Source: Erythrobacter cryptus DSM 12079
Lineage (GTDB): Bacteria > Pseudomonadota > Alphaproteobacteria > Sphingomonadales > Sphingomonadaceae
DNA length: 64,000 nucleotides
Assembly: GCF_000422985.1 (NCBI RefSeq)
Contig: NZ_AUHC01000002.1
Coordinates: forward strand, 1-64,000
Reading direction: 5' to 3'
Both the position numbers and the translations under genes were made by a program. The notes beneath the pieces were generated by a model. It saw only the letters and a program-made list of their open reading frames with translations, was not told the origin of the DNA and ran no database searches. Every line of letters begins with the position of its first letter. The stretch's first letter is position 1. Shown here piece after piece: positions 35,142 through 43,263 of this stretch.

Positions 35142-36341
35142 ATGTCGATCACCCCGCTCATGCCCGTCTATCCGCGCTGCGGTGTCCGGCCGGTGCGCGG
35201 CGAGCACTGCCATCTCATCGACGAGGATGGCACCCGCTATCTCGACTTTGCCAGCGGCATCGCGGTCAACCTGCTGGGCCATTCGCACCCGGGCCTGATC
35301 GCGGCGATCCAGCAGCAGGCGGCAACGCTGATGCACGTCTCCAACCTCTACGGCAGCCCGCAGGGCGAGCGGCTGGCCCAGCGGCTGGTGGATGCGACCT
35401 TCGGCGACACGGTGTTCTTCACCAATTCGGGGGCCGAGGCGGTGGAATGCGCGATCAAGACCGCGCGCGCCTATCACCAGAATGCCGGGGATGCGGGCGA
35501 CCCAGCGCGGTTCGAGATCATCACCTTCCACAATGCCTTCCACGGCCGGACGATGGCGACCATCAGCGCCTCGAACCAGGCCAAGATGCACCAGGGCTTT
35601 GCCCCGCTGCTCAATGGCTTCAAATATGCCCCCTTCGACGATCTCGAGGCGGCACGGGCGCTGATCGGGCCGCACACCGCGGGCATCCTGGTCGAGCCGA
35701 TCCAGGGGGAAGGCGGGATCCGCCCGGCCTCGCCAGACTTCATGCAGGGCCTGCGCGCGCTGTGCGACGAACATGGCATCCTGCTGATTCTTGACGAGGT
35801 GCAATGCGGCGTGGCGCGCACCGGCAAGCTCTATGCCTATGAGCACTATGGCATCACGCCCGACATCATGGCCACCGCCAAGGGCATCGGCGGCGGCTTT
35901 CCGCTGGGCGCCTGCATCGCCACGGAGAGGGCCGCGCGCGGCATGACGATCGGCACTCATGGCTCGACCTATGGCGGCAATCCGCTGGCCATGGCCGCCG
36001 GGCTGGCGGTGATGGATGCGGTGGCCAATCCCGAGTTCCTCGCCGCGGTCGCCGACAAGGGCGAGCGGCTGCGCACCCGGCTTGAACAGTTCATCGGCAA
36101 TTATCCCGAGCTGTTCGAGCTGGTGCGGGGCAAGGGGCTGATGCTCGGGCTCAAGATGCGCATGGAAAGCCGCCCGTTCTATGTCCACCTGCGCGACAAT
36201 CACCAGCTGCTGACCGTGGCGGCTGGGGACAACACCATCCGCATCCTGCCGCCGCTGGTGATCGGCGAGGCAGAGATCGAGGAGTTCTTCGACAAGCTTT
36301 CGGCCGGCGCTGCCAGCTTCCGGCTGCCCGAGGCGGCCTGA
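35142..36341 (+). CDS. argD: Acetylornithine aminotransferase
   Basis: A 399-residue PLP-dependent class III aminotransferase that converts N-acetylglutamate semialdehyde to N-acetylornithine. It has [18 protein letters not shown] (PLP phosphate site), [30 protein letters not shown] (D218) and the Schiff-base lysine in [13 protein letters not shown] (K247). The linked argF makes ArgD more likely than a succinylornithine or GABA aminotransferase. The start at 35142 is preceded by AGGAAAG; the codon at 35037 is upstream of the terminator hairpin and unlikely. Confidence 0.95.
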   Translation: MSITPLMPVYPRCGVRPVRGEHCHLIDEDGTRYLDFASGIAVNLLGHSHPGLIAAIQQQAATLMHVSNLYGSPQGERLAQRLVDATFGDTVFFTNSGAEAVECAIKTARAYHQNAGDAGDPARFEIITFHNAFHGRTMATISASNQAKMHQGFAPLLNGFKYAPFDDLEAARALIGPHTAGILVEPIQGEGGIRPASPDFMQGLRALCDEHGILLILDEVQCGVARTGKLYAYEHYGITPDIMATAKGIGGGFPLGACIATERAARGMTIGTHGSTYGGNPLAMAAGLAVMDAVANPEFLAAVADKGERLRTRLEQFIGNYPELFELVRGKGLMLGLKMRMESRPFYVHLRDNHQLLTVAAGDNTIRILPPLVIGEAEIEEFFDKLSAGAASFRLPEAA

Positions 36342-37279
36342 TGGGCGGGGGCCTGGCCCGCCATTTCGGTGCGCTCGGCGATGCCGGGGCCGATGCGCTG
36401 GCGGCGATGATCAATGATGCGATCGACCGCAAGGCCGCCCGCGCCGGCAGGCCGCGCGGCGCCAGCGACGAGGATGCGCCGCTCGCCGGCCATGTGCTCG
36501 CCATGGTGTTCGAGAAGAACTCGACCCGCACCCGGGTGAGCTTCGACATCGCCATGCGCCAACTGGGGGGCAGCGTGCTGGTGCTCGATTCGGGCTCGAG
36601 CCAGCTCGGGCGGGGCGAGACCATCGCCGATACCGCCCGGGTGCTCAGCCGCATGGTCGATGCGATCATGCTGCGCACCGATGACCATGCCAAGCTCGAG
36701 GAAATGGCGGCCCACGCCAGCGTGCCGGTGATCAATGGCCTCACCGACCTTTCGCACCCCTGCCAAATCCTCGCCGATCTGCTCACCGTGATCGAGCATG
36801 GCAAGGCGCTGCCCGGGCTGGAGCTCGCCTGGTTTGGCGATGGCAACAATGTGCTGCACTCGATCCTCGAGGCCGCCGGGCTATTCAAGTTTAATGTCCG
36901 GGTGGCGACCCCGGCGGGCTATGAGCCCGATCCCGCCTTTGTCGCCCTGGCGCGCGCGGGCGGGGCGCAGGTGACGCTCACGCAGGATGCAAGGGCTGCA
37001 GCGCGCGGGGCGGACGTGATCGTCACCGATACCTGGATCTCGATGGGACAAGCCGATGCCGCCGACAAGAAGGCGGCGATGCAGCCCTATCAGGTCAACG
37101 CCGCGCTGATGGCCGAGGCCAAACCCGATGCGCTGTTCCTGCATTGCCTGCCCGCCCATGTGGGCGAGGAAGTGAGCGCCGAGGTGTTCGAGGGGCCGCA
37201 TTCGGTGGTGTTCGACGAGGCGGAAAACCGCATCCACGCGCAGAAATCCGTGCTGCTGTGGTGCCTCGGGCGGCTTTAG
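36341..37279 (+). CDS. argF: Ornithine carbamoyltransferase
   Basis: A 312-residue transcarbamylase making citrulline from ornithine and carbamoyl phosphate. It has the carbamoyl-phosphate motif STRTR (61-65), HPCQ (139-142), the ornithine-site DTWISMGQ and the catalytic HCLPAH. Its ATG shares a base with the argD stop (TGATG), so translation is coupled. argD-argF-hslO is a recurrent sphingomonad order (from memory). Confidence 0.95.
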   Translation: MGGGLARHFGALGDAGADALAAMINDAIDRKAARAGRPRGASDEDAPLAGHVLAMVFEKNSTRTRVSFDIAMRQLGGSVLVLDSGSSQLGRGETIADTARVLSRMVDAIMLRTDDHAKLEEMAAHASVPVINGLTDLSHPCQILADLLTVIEHGKALPGLELAWFGDGNNVLHSILEAAGLFKFNVRVATPAGYEPDPAFVALARAGGAQVTLTQDARAAARGADVIVTDTWISMGQADAADKKAAMQPYQVNAALMAEAKPDALFLHCLPAHVGEEVSAEVFEGPHSVVFDEAENRIHAQKSVLLWCLGRL

Positions 37280-37328
37280 GGGTGGGCGGGTCTTTCGCCT
37301 GCAAGAATCGCACCCCATATCTGCAGGC

Positions 37329-38228
37329 ATGAACGCGACCAGCGCCAGCGCCGAGACCTTTGCCGATGCCCTGCTCGGCTTCACCATCCCCGCACGCCAT
37401 GCCCGCGGGCGGCTGGTGCGGCTCGATAAGGTGCTCGAGGAGGTGCTCGCGGCCCATGCCTATCCCGCGCCGATCACCCACCTGCTCGGCGAGGCGCTGG
37501 TGCTTGCTGCGCTGATGGGCGGCTTGCTCAAGGGCGAGCGGGCGCAGATGACGATGCAGGCGCAGACCGAGGGCGGGATCGTGCGCCTTTTGGTGTGCGA
37601 CTATCGCGCCGGGGCGGTGCGCGGCTATTGCGACTTTGATGCCGAGCGGCTGGCCGGGCTGGGGGCCAACCCCACGCTCGCCGCGCTGTTCGGCGAGGGC
37701 TATCTTGCCATCACCTTCGAGCCCGAGGGCGGACGGCGCTATCAGGGGATCGTCCCGCTCGAGGGGGACAGCCTCGCGGCCGCCTGCGAGACCTATTTCA
37801 GCCAGTCCGAACAGGTGCCCACGCTGATTCGGGTGGCCAGCCGTGCGGGTGCCGAAGGCCGGCTGGCCGCTGGTCTGTTGATCCAGCATCTTCCCGATGG
37901 CGAGGAAGGGCGCGAGCGCCTCCACGTGCGGATGGATCATCCCGATTGGGAGCATGTCGCTCTGCTCGCCGGCACGATCAGCCACGAGGAACTGCTCGAC
38001 CCGGCGCTCTCGCTCGAGGCGATCGCCTGGCGGCTGTTCCACGAGGAAGCGGAAGTGCGCACCTATCCCGCCGTGCCGCTTTCTCGCGGGTGCCGCTGTT
38101 CGAGCGCGCATTACGCCGCGATCATCGCGCGCTTTCCGCCCGAGCAACAGGCGGCGATGCGCAACGACGAGGGCATCATCGCGGTCGATTGCGCCTTCTG
38201 TTCGCGCAGTTTTGCGCTGGCGATCTGA
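37329..38228 (+). CDS. hslO: Redox-regulated chaperone Hsp33
   Basis: A 299-residue cytoplasmic holdase activated by oxidative unfolding. The C-terminal zinc switch is present as C255-x-C257 (CRC) and C288-xx-C291 (CAFC). The N-terminal core has the usual HLLGEALVLAALMGGLLKGE. It lies 49 bases after argF. Length is typical for the family and all four cysteines are intact. Confidence 0.94.
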   Translation: MNATSASAETFADALLGFTIPARHARGRLVRLDKVLEEVLAAHAYPAPITHLLGEALVLAALMGGLLKGERAQMTMQAQTEGGIVRLLVCDYRAGAVRGYCDFDAERLAGLGANPTLAALFGEGYLAITFEPEGGRRYQGIVPLEGDSLAAACETYFSQSEQVPTLIRVASRAGAEGRLAAGLLIQHLPDGEEGRERLHVRMDHPDWEHVALLAGTISHEELLDPALSLEAIAWRLFHEEAEVRTYPAVPLSRGCRCSSAHYAAIIARFPPEQQAAMRNDEGIIAVDCAFCSRSFALAI

Positions 38229-38302
38229 CCATTGCGCGGAAAAATCGCACCGAGCGCAACTTTCGGGCAGGATTTTACAACACTGCACAGCAAAATCGGG
38301 GC

Positions 38303-38737
38303 ATGATTGCGACCATGAAGCAAGCACCTGCGATCCTCGCCATGGCCCTCGGGCTTTCCGGCATTGCCCTCGCCGGGTGGGGCGCTTTGGGCACGGGCCC
38401 GCTCGCGGCGCAGGGCAATGGCCTCGCGCTGCTCGGCACTCTGGCCAAGGGCGAATGGACCTTGCGGCCCCGCGGCGATGCCGCCCCGCGCAAGCTGTGC
38501 CTGCGCAGCGGGGGCGAGCTCATCCAGATCATGCACCAAGAGAGCGGCTGCAGCCAGTTCGTGATCGAGGACGCGGCAAATCGGGTGACGGTGCAATACA
38601 CCTGCCCCGGCAACGGCTATGGCCGCACCAGCATCCGCCGCGAAACCCCGGCGCTGGTGCAGATCGAAAGCCAGGGCATTCACGATGGGATGCCCTTCCA
38701 GATGACCGCCGAAGCGCGGCGCACCGGCAGCTGCTGA
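38303..38737 (+). CDS. DUF3617-like secreted protein
   Basis: 144 residues from the ATG at 38303, or 140 from the ATG at 38315. A hydrophobic N-terminal export signal (ILAMALGLSGIALAGWGALG) is followed by a small domain with GEWTLR, KLCLRSG, SGCSQFVIED and YTCPGNGYGRTSIRRET. The spaced cysteines and the GxW opening resemble DUF3617 periplasmic proteins of unknown function, abundant in sphingomonads. It is an isolated gene between hslO and queC. Confidence 0.7.
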   Translation: MIATMKQAPAILAMALGLSGIALAGWGALGTGPLAAQGNGLALLGTLAKGEWTLRPRGDAAPRKLCLRSGGELIQIMHQESGCSQFVIEDAANRVTVQYTCPGNGYGRTSIRRETPALVQIESQGIHDGMPFQMTAEARRTGSC

Positions 38738-38782
38738 ACCCAGCCGATTGCCTTTGCCGCGCGCCGTGTTAGGGCCGCGGCC

Positions 38783-39481
38783 ATGAGCGAAACGGGATCA
38801 GGCAAGGCCCGCCCGCTGGCGGTGGTGCTGCTTTCGGGCGGCCTCGATTCGATGGTGAGCGCCGCGCTGGCGATGGAACGCGGCTTTGCCGTTCATGCGC
38901 TTACCGTTGATTATGGCCAGCGCCACCGCTGCGAGCTGGAAGCGGCAGCACGGATCGCTGGCGCGCTGGGGGTGGCGCGCCACACCACCATCGCGCTCGA
39001 TCTGCGCGCCTTTGGTGGCTCGGCGCTGACCGATGCGATTCCCGTGCCCAAGGGTGGGGTGGGTGCAGACATCCCCGTCACATATGTGCCGGCGCGCAAT
39101 CTCGTGTTCCTCGCGCTCACCACCGCCTGCGCCGAGGCGGCGGGCGCGCGCGACGTGTTCATCGGGGTCAACGCGCTCGACTATTCGGGTTATCCCGATT
39201 GCCGGCCGGAATTCATCGCCAGCTTTGCCGAGACCGCCAGGCTCGGCACCAAGGCCGGGGTGGAAGGCGCGCCCTTCACCATCCACGCCCCGCTCCAGCA
39301 CATGACCAAGGCCGAAATCGCCCGTGAATGCGCGCGGCTCGGCCTCGATCCGGCGTGGAGCTGGTCATGCTACGACCCGACGCCAGAGGGGCTGGCTTGC
39401 GGCCTGTGCGATTCGTGCCGCCTGAGGAAAAAGGGTTTTGCCGAGGCCGGGATTGTCGATAGCACCCGCTATCACGCCTGA
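38783..39481 (+). CDS. queC: 7-cyano-7-deazaguanine synthase
   Basis: A 232-residue ATP-dependent enzyme making preQ0 from 7-carboxy-7-deazaguanine in queuosine synthesis. The PP-loop SGGLDS is at 18-23. [23 protein letters not shown] and the C-terminal zinc cysteines in [18 protein letters not shown] complete the signature. It is a single gene; no queD/queE lie in the window. Confidence 0.95.
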   Translation: MSETGSGKARPLAVVLLSGGLDSMVSAALAMERGFAVHALTVDYGQRHRCELEAAARIAGALGVARHTTIALDLRAFGGSALTDAIPVPKGGVGADIPVTYVPARNLVFLALTTACAEAAGARDVFIGVNALDYSGYPDCRPEFIASFAETARLGTKAGVEGAPFTIHAPLQHMTKAEIARECARLGLDPAWSWSCYDPTPEGLACGLCDSCRLRKKGFAEAGIVDSTRYHA

Positions 39482-39532
39482 GGCCGCACATCTGCGCGCC
39501 GTGCATCGCATCTCGAGAGAGGGGAGAGGTTC

Positions 39533-41161
39533 TTGAGCCAGGACAATGCTGCCGCCGCGCCCGACGCGGACGCGCCGGTGCCCGCCTACAGCTGGTATGC
39601 CTTGGGCGTCTTGGTGCTGGTCTATGTGCTTAACTTCATCGACCGGCAGATCCTCTCGATCCTCGCCAATGACATCAAGGCCGATCTTGGCGTCGATGAT
39701 GCCTATCTCGGCTTTCTCTACGGCACGGCATTTGCGGTGTTCTATTCGCTTTTCGGCATTCCGCTCGGCAAACTCGCCGATGGCTGGAAGCGCACCCGGC
39801 TGCTGGCGATTGGTCTTGCCCTGTGGTCAACCATGACCGCGCTTTCGGGCTTTGCCCGCAACGCGGCCACGCTCACCGTGGCGCGGATCGGGGTTGGGGT
39901 TGGTGAGGCCACCGCCAGCCCATCGGCCTATTCGCTGATTTCAGATTGGTTCCCGGCCCGCCTGCGCGCCACCGCGCTCGCGATCTATTCTTCCGGGCTC
40001 TATATCGGCGGGGGGGTGTCGATCTGGATCGGGGCGCTGATCGTCGAGAACTGGAACCGGGCCTATCCCGATGGTGGGCCGCTGGGGCTTGCGGGCTGGC
40101 AGGCAGCCTTCCTGGCGGTGGGAATCCCGGGGCTGGTGCTGGCGCTGTGGGTGCTCTCGCTCAAGGAGCCGGTGCGCGGCGCGATCGATGGTCTGCCGAC
40201 GCCCGAGAACCCAAGGCCCTTTGCCGGTTTCCTGCGCGAGCTGGTCGAGGTGATCCCGCCGTTCACGCTGATCGGCGCGGCGATGCGTGGGGCCCGGGCG
40301 CTGGCGCTCAACCTTGCTGGCCTTGGCTTCTTTGTGCTGGCTGCGCTCGGTCTGTCGCAGGTGGTGCCGGCCTCGGCCAATCTCCTGCCTGGCACTGCCG
40401 CGGGCGCCTGGCGGGTATCCGACCAGTGGCTGTTCCTAGGCCTTGGCTATTACGCTGTGTTCAGCTGGGCGATGGGGCTAAAGGCGCGCGACCTGCCGAC
40501 CTTCCGCCTGACTTGGGGTTCGCCCGCCTTCGTCTGCGTGATCCTGGGCTATGGCATGGTCGCCTTCATGGCCTATGCCAATTCCTATTGGGGCGCGCCC
40601 TATGCCGAGCGCGTGCTCGGTGCGTCCAAGACCGAGCTGGGCACCTTCCTCGGCGCACCAGCCGCGCTGGCGGGCTTTCTCGGAGTGGTGCTGGGGGGAA
40701 GGATGGCGGATTACCTGTTGCTGCGCCGGCCTGACGGGCGCATCTGGGTGATCCTGTTCGGGTTGGTCACGCCGGTGCCGGTGGTCTATGCCGCCTTTAC
40801 CACCCACGAGCTTGCGGTGTTTTACGCCTTGAGCTTCCTTGCCAACATGCTCACCGCCTCGGCGCTCGGTGCCGCGGCCGCCTCGAGCCAGGCGCTGGTG
40901 CTGCCGCGGATGCGCGGGGTGGCAACCGCGACCTTCTTCCTCGCCACCACGCTCGTCGGCCTTGGGCTGGGGCCTTTCATCGCGGGCTATGTCTCGGCGA
41001 TCAACGGCGATGATCTCTCGCGCGGGGTGCTCTCCACTCTGGCGGTGATGCCGGTGGGTGTCGCGCTGCTGATCGGTGCCTTGGTGCTGTTCCCGCGGGC
41101 GATGCGCGAGATCAGGCAGAGGGCTGCGGAAGCGGGCGAGGTCTTCGCCGACACGCCCTGA
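39533..41161 (+). CDS. MFS transporter, spinster-like
   Basis: A 542-residue, roughly 12-helix major-facilitator protein. It has the loop 2-3 motif FGIPLGKLADGWKRTRLL and the helix 4-5 region GVGVGEATASPSAYSLISDWFPARLRATAL. The sequence resembles the spinster-type MFS group common in sphingomonads, often beside catabolic genes; the substrate is unknown. TTG at 39533 is taken as the start because GGGGAGAGG lies directly upstream and no ATG or GTG occurs before the first membrane helix. Confidence 0.88.
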   Translation: MSQDNAAAAPDADAPVPAYSWYALGVLVLVYVLNFIDRQILSILANDIKADLGVDDAYLGFLYGTAFAVFYSLFGIPLGKLADGWKRTRLLAIGLALWSTMTALSGFARNAATLTVARIGVGVGEATASPSAYSLISDWFPARLRATALAIYSSGLYIGGGVSIWIGALIVENWNRAYPDGGPLGLAGWQAAFLAVGIPGLVLALWVLSLKEPVRGAIDGLPTPENPRPFAGFLRELVEVIPPFTLIGAAMRGARALALNLAGLGFFVLAALGLSQVVPASANLLPGTAAGAWRVSDQWLFLGLGYYAVFSWAMGLKARDLPTFRLTWGSPAFVCVILGYGMVAFMAYANSYWGAPYAERVLGASKTELGTFLGAPAALAGFLGVVLGGRMADYLLLRRPDGRIWVILFGLVTPVPVVYAAFTTHELAVFYALSFLANMLTASALGAAAASSQALVLPRMRGVATATFFLATTLVGLGLGPFIAGYVSAINGDDLSRGVLSTLAVMPVGVALLIGALVLFPRAMREIRQRAAEAGEVFADTP

Positions 41162-41419
41162 AGGGCGCCGCGCGAAAGCGGCGCCAGCCCAGTCGGCGCA
41201 GGCACCGCGCTGCGACATCGTGATGATGGTGCCGTGGTGGCTCGCCTGGATCGGGGCGCCCTCGCTTGGCGGGCAGGCTGTCCCGGTGGTGCGGCGGCCT
41301 GCAAGGGCGGTGCCGAGCTCGTTCCTGCCCCGCGGGAGATAGCTTGCGGAGGCTGAAGAAAGACGGAGGCGCGGCCATGCAAGCGTGCTTGGCACGGTTG
41401 CGCCCGCCACGGATGCAAC
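41162..41419. other. Intergenic stretch with one hairpin, no gene seen
   Basis: After the MFS stop a perfect hairpin (GGCGCCGC 41164-41171, loop GCGAAA, GCGGCGCC 41178-41185) may terminate the MFS transcript, although no T run follows. The remaining ~230 bases contain only short, unconvincing reading frames. No tRNA fold or known RNA family was recognised. A small RNA cannot be excluded. Confidence 0.4.
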
Positions 41420-41448
41420 AAAAAGGGGGCCGGATCGCTCCGGCCCCC
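41420..41448 (-). terminator. Intrinsic terminator of the OmpA-family gene
   Basis: On the minus strand a 10-bp perfect stem (arms 41439-41448 and 41425-41434, GGGGGCCGGA and its complement) with a GCGA tetraloop is followed by five T residues (41424-41420). It lies 27 bases after the ompA-like stop. Confidence 0.93.
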
Positions 41449-41474
41449 TCGTGCTTAACCCTGGAAGGCTGGAC

Positions 41475-42614
41475 TTACATGCCCGAACCCGGGCCGTAGG
41501 TCACTTCCACACGGCGGTTCTGCGCCTCGCGCACACCGTCAGCGGTCGGAACCCGCGGCTTCGATTCGCCGAAGGCTTCGCTCGTGATCCGCGCTGCGGG
41601 GATGCCGCGACCGGTCAGGTAGTTACGCACCGCCATGTTGCGACGCTCGGCGAGGCCCATGTTGTACTTCGGCGTACCGGCGCGGTCGGTGTGACCGGCC
41701 AGCATCACGCTCGCCGTGCCGCAGTTGGCATAGGCCGTGACAGCACCGTTGAGGATGCTCGCGGCCTCGGGCGTGATGTCCGACTTGTCGAAGTCGAAGA
41801 ACACGATGTACGGGCCGGTGTTGCACGGCGCCTTCGGCGGAGGCGGAGGCGGCGGCGGAGGCGGCGGCGGAGGAGGTGGAGGCGGCGGCGGAGGCGGCGG
41901 CGGCGGCGGCGGAGCCTCTTCACCACCAAAGTTGTAGGTGATCGAACCGAGGATCGAGTGCGAGCGGAACTCGGTGTCGAGCCTGCGGCCAAGCGGATCG
42001 ACCAGGTTCACGTCGGGCGCGTTGAAGAAGCGGTACTTGAGGCCGACATCCCACGAATCGCTGAGCGGGGTGCGCAGACCGGCAATCACCTGCCAGGCAA
42101 AGCCGGTGTCCGAATCGTTCCAGATGCCCGGGCCGTTGGCATTCACGCGGCCTTCCATGTCGATGCGCGCGACGCCCACACCGGCGCCAACGAAGCCCTG
42201 AAGCCCATCATCATCGCCGAAATCGGCAAGCCCGTTGAGCATGAAGCTCAGCGCATTGGCTTCACCCAGCGCATCGCGCTGGTCGGTGAAGGTGTTGAAC
42301 ACCTGCGGCGCGCCGGTCGGGTTGAGCACCAAGCCATTGGTCCCGCCAAAAGCGCTGGTGAGGTCAGCCGCACGGTAGCTCGCTTCGGCCTCAAGGCGGA
42401 ACCCGCCGAAGTCATAGCCGATCACAGCGCCGAAGTCATAATCGGTGTCATAGTCGGCGCGAGCGTCGTTCGGGCCGCCGTTCACACCAACCAACTGGTC
42501 TTCGACGATCATCACGCCGCCGTCGCCCTGAATATACCACTGGCCTTCGCGGGCCAGGGCAGGCGAGGTCAGCGCGGTCGAAGCCATCGCCATGCCAATG
42601 ACGAGTTTGCGCAT
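41475..42614 (-). CDS. OmpA-family outer membrane protein with polyproline linker
   Basis: A 379-residue protein with a signal peptide (MRKLVIGMAMASTALTSPALA). An N-terminal eight-stranded porin-like barrel runs to about residue 233 (ending SHSILGSITYNFGG). Next comes a run of 26 consecutive prolines encoded at 41835-41912. The C-terminal OmpA peptidoglycan-binding domain follows, with YIVFFDFDKSDITPEAASIL and LAGHTDRAGTPKYNMGLAERR. It anchors the outer membrane to the cell wall and may form a pore. AAGGGGA precedes the start at 42614. It is monocistronic with a strong terminator. The proline run is unusually long even for this family. Confidence 0.93.
   Translation of the reverse strand: MRKLVIGMAMASTALTSPALAREGQWYIQGDGGVMIVEDQLVGVNGGPNDARADYDTDYDFGAVIGYDFGGFRLEAEASYRAADLTSAFGGTNGLVLNPTGAPQVFNTFTDQRDALGEANALSFMLNGLADFGDDDGLQGFVGAGVGVARIDMEGRVNANGPGIWNDSDTGFAWQVIAGLRTPLSDSWDVGLKYRFFNAPDVNLVDPLGRRLDTEFRSHSILGSITYNFGGEEAPPPPPPPPPPPPPPPPPPPPPPPPPPKAPCNTGPYIVFFDFDKSDITPEAASILNGAVTAYANCGTASVMLAGHTDRAGTPKYNMGLAERRNMAVRNYLTGRGIPAARITSEAFGESKPRVPTADGVREAQNRRVEVTYGPGSGM
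41835..41912. repeat. 78-bp CCG-type microsatellite encoding 26 prolines
   Basis: On the minus strand every codon from 41912 to 41835 is CCG, CCT or CCA, giving Pro26 between the barrel and the peptidoglycan-binding domain. Near-pure triplet runs of this kind change length by slippage, always in frame. Confidence 0.9.
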
Positions 42615-42794
42615 TATAAATTTCCCCTTAGCTTGAGACATGAGGCTCGTTCGGTCTCTATCTTTTCCCCATGGCAGAGGCAAGCCATCAATGCCGCTAT
42701 GGTGTTGCAAGAATGTCGCTATGCTGCGGTTGCGGGCAAAAAAGAAATACAGGCAAAGCCGCCAATTCCGCCATTTCTGCGATCCAATTCGCGC

Positions 42795-43247
42795 TCAGGC
42801 GAGGATGCCGAGCGTCTGCAAAGCCTGCAACACCTGCGTGATCGCGGCGCGGGCCTCGGTATCGATCACGCTGCCGCCGGTCGGCGCCTCGGGCGCGGCT
42901 GCGCTCTGCCAGGTCGTGCGGAACACCAGCAATTGGCCGGCGCTGCGGTCGAACACGCTCATCCCCTCGCGCGGAGCGACGAAATGCCAGGTCTCGCTGA
43001 TCCTCAGCGCAAGCTGGTCCGCGCGCCCTTGCCAGGCATCGCTGGCCGGCGCGGTGACGCGATAGCTCGCGCCTTCCGGGGCATTAGCGGGTGGTGCGGG
43101 AAGCGAGCCATCGATCCCATGGGCATAGACCGCATCGAGGATGCTGAGCGCTTCGTTGAGGAAGAATTCCTTCTGCGCCTGCCCTGGCACGAGCAGGGGC
43201 AGCTCGAGCGTGGCGGTTACGGCGGGAAAGGGGAAGGGATCGGGCAT
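42795..43247 (-). CDS. DUF2793-like protein at the end of the GTA cluster
   Basis: A 150-residue protein with TLELPLLVPGQAQKEFFLNEAL at the N terminus, the opening expected for DUF2793 proteins of phage and GTA clusters. Further along it has ALRISETWHFVAPREGMSVFDR. It begins 16 bases after the gp15 stop and is probably the last gene of the transcription unit. A tail-fibre or receptor-contact role is inferred from position only. The 180 bp between it and the ompA-like gene show no further gene. Confidence 0.75.
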   Translation of the reverse strand: MPDPFPFPAVTATLELPLLVPGQAQKEFFLNEALSILDAVYAHGIDGSLPAPPANAPEGASYRVTAPASDAWQGRADQLALRISETWHFVAPREGMSVFDRSAGQLLVFRTTWQSAAAPEAPTGGSVIDTEARAAITQVLQALQTLGILA

Positions 43248-43263
43248 CGCAAGCTCCAGCGCA

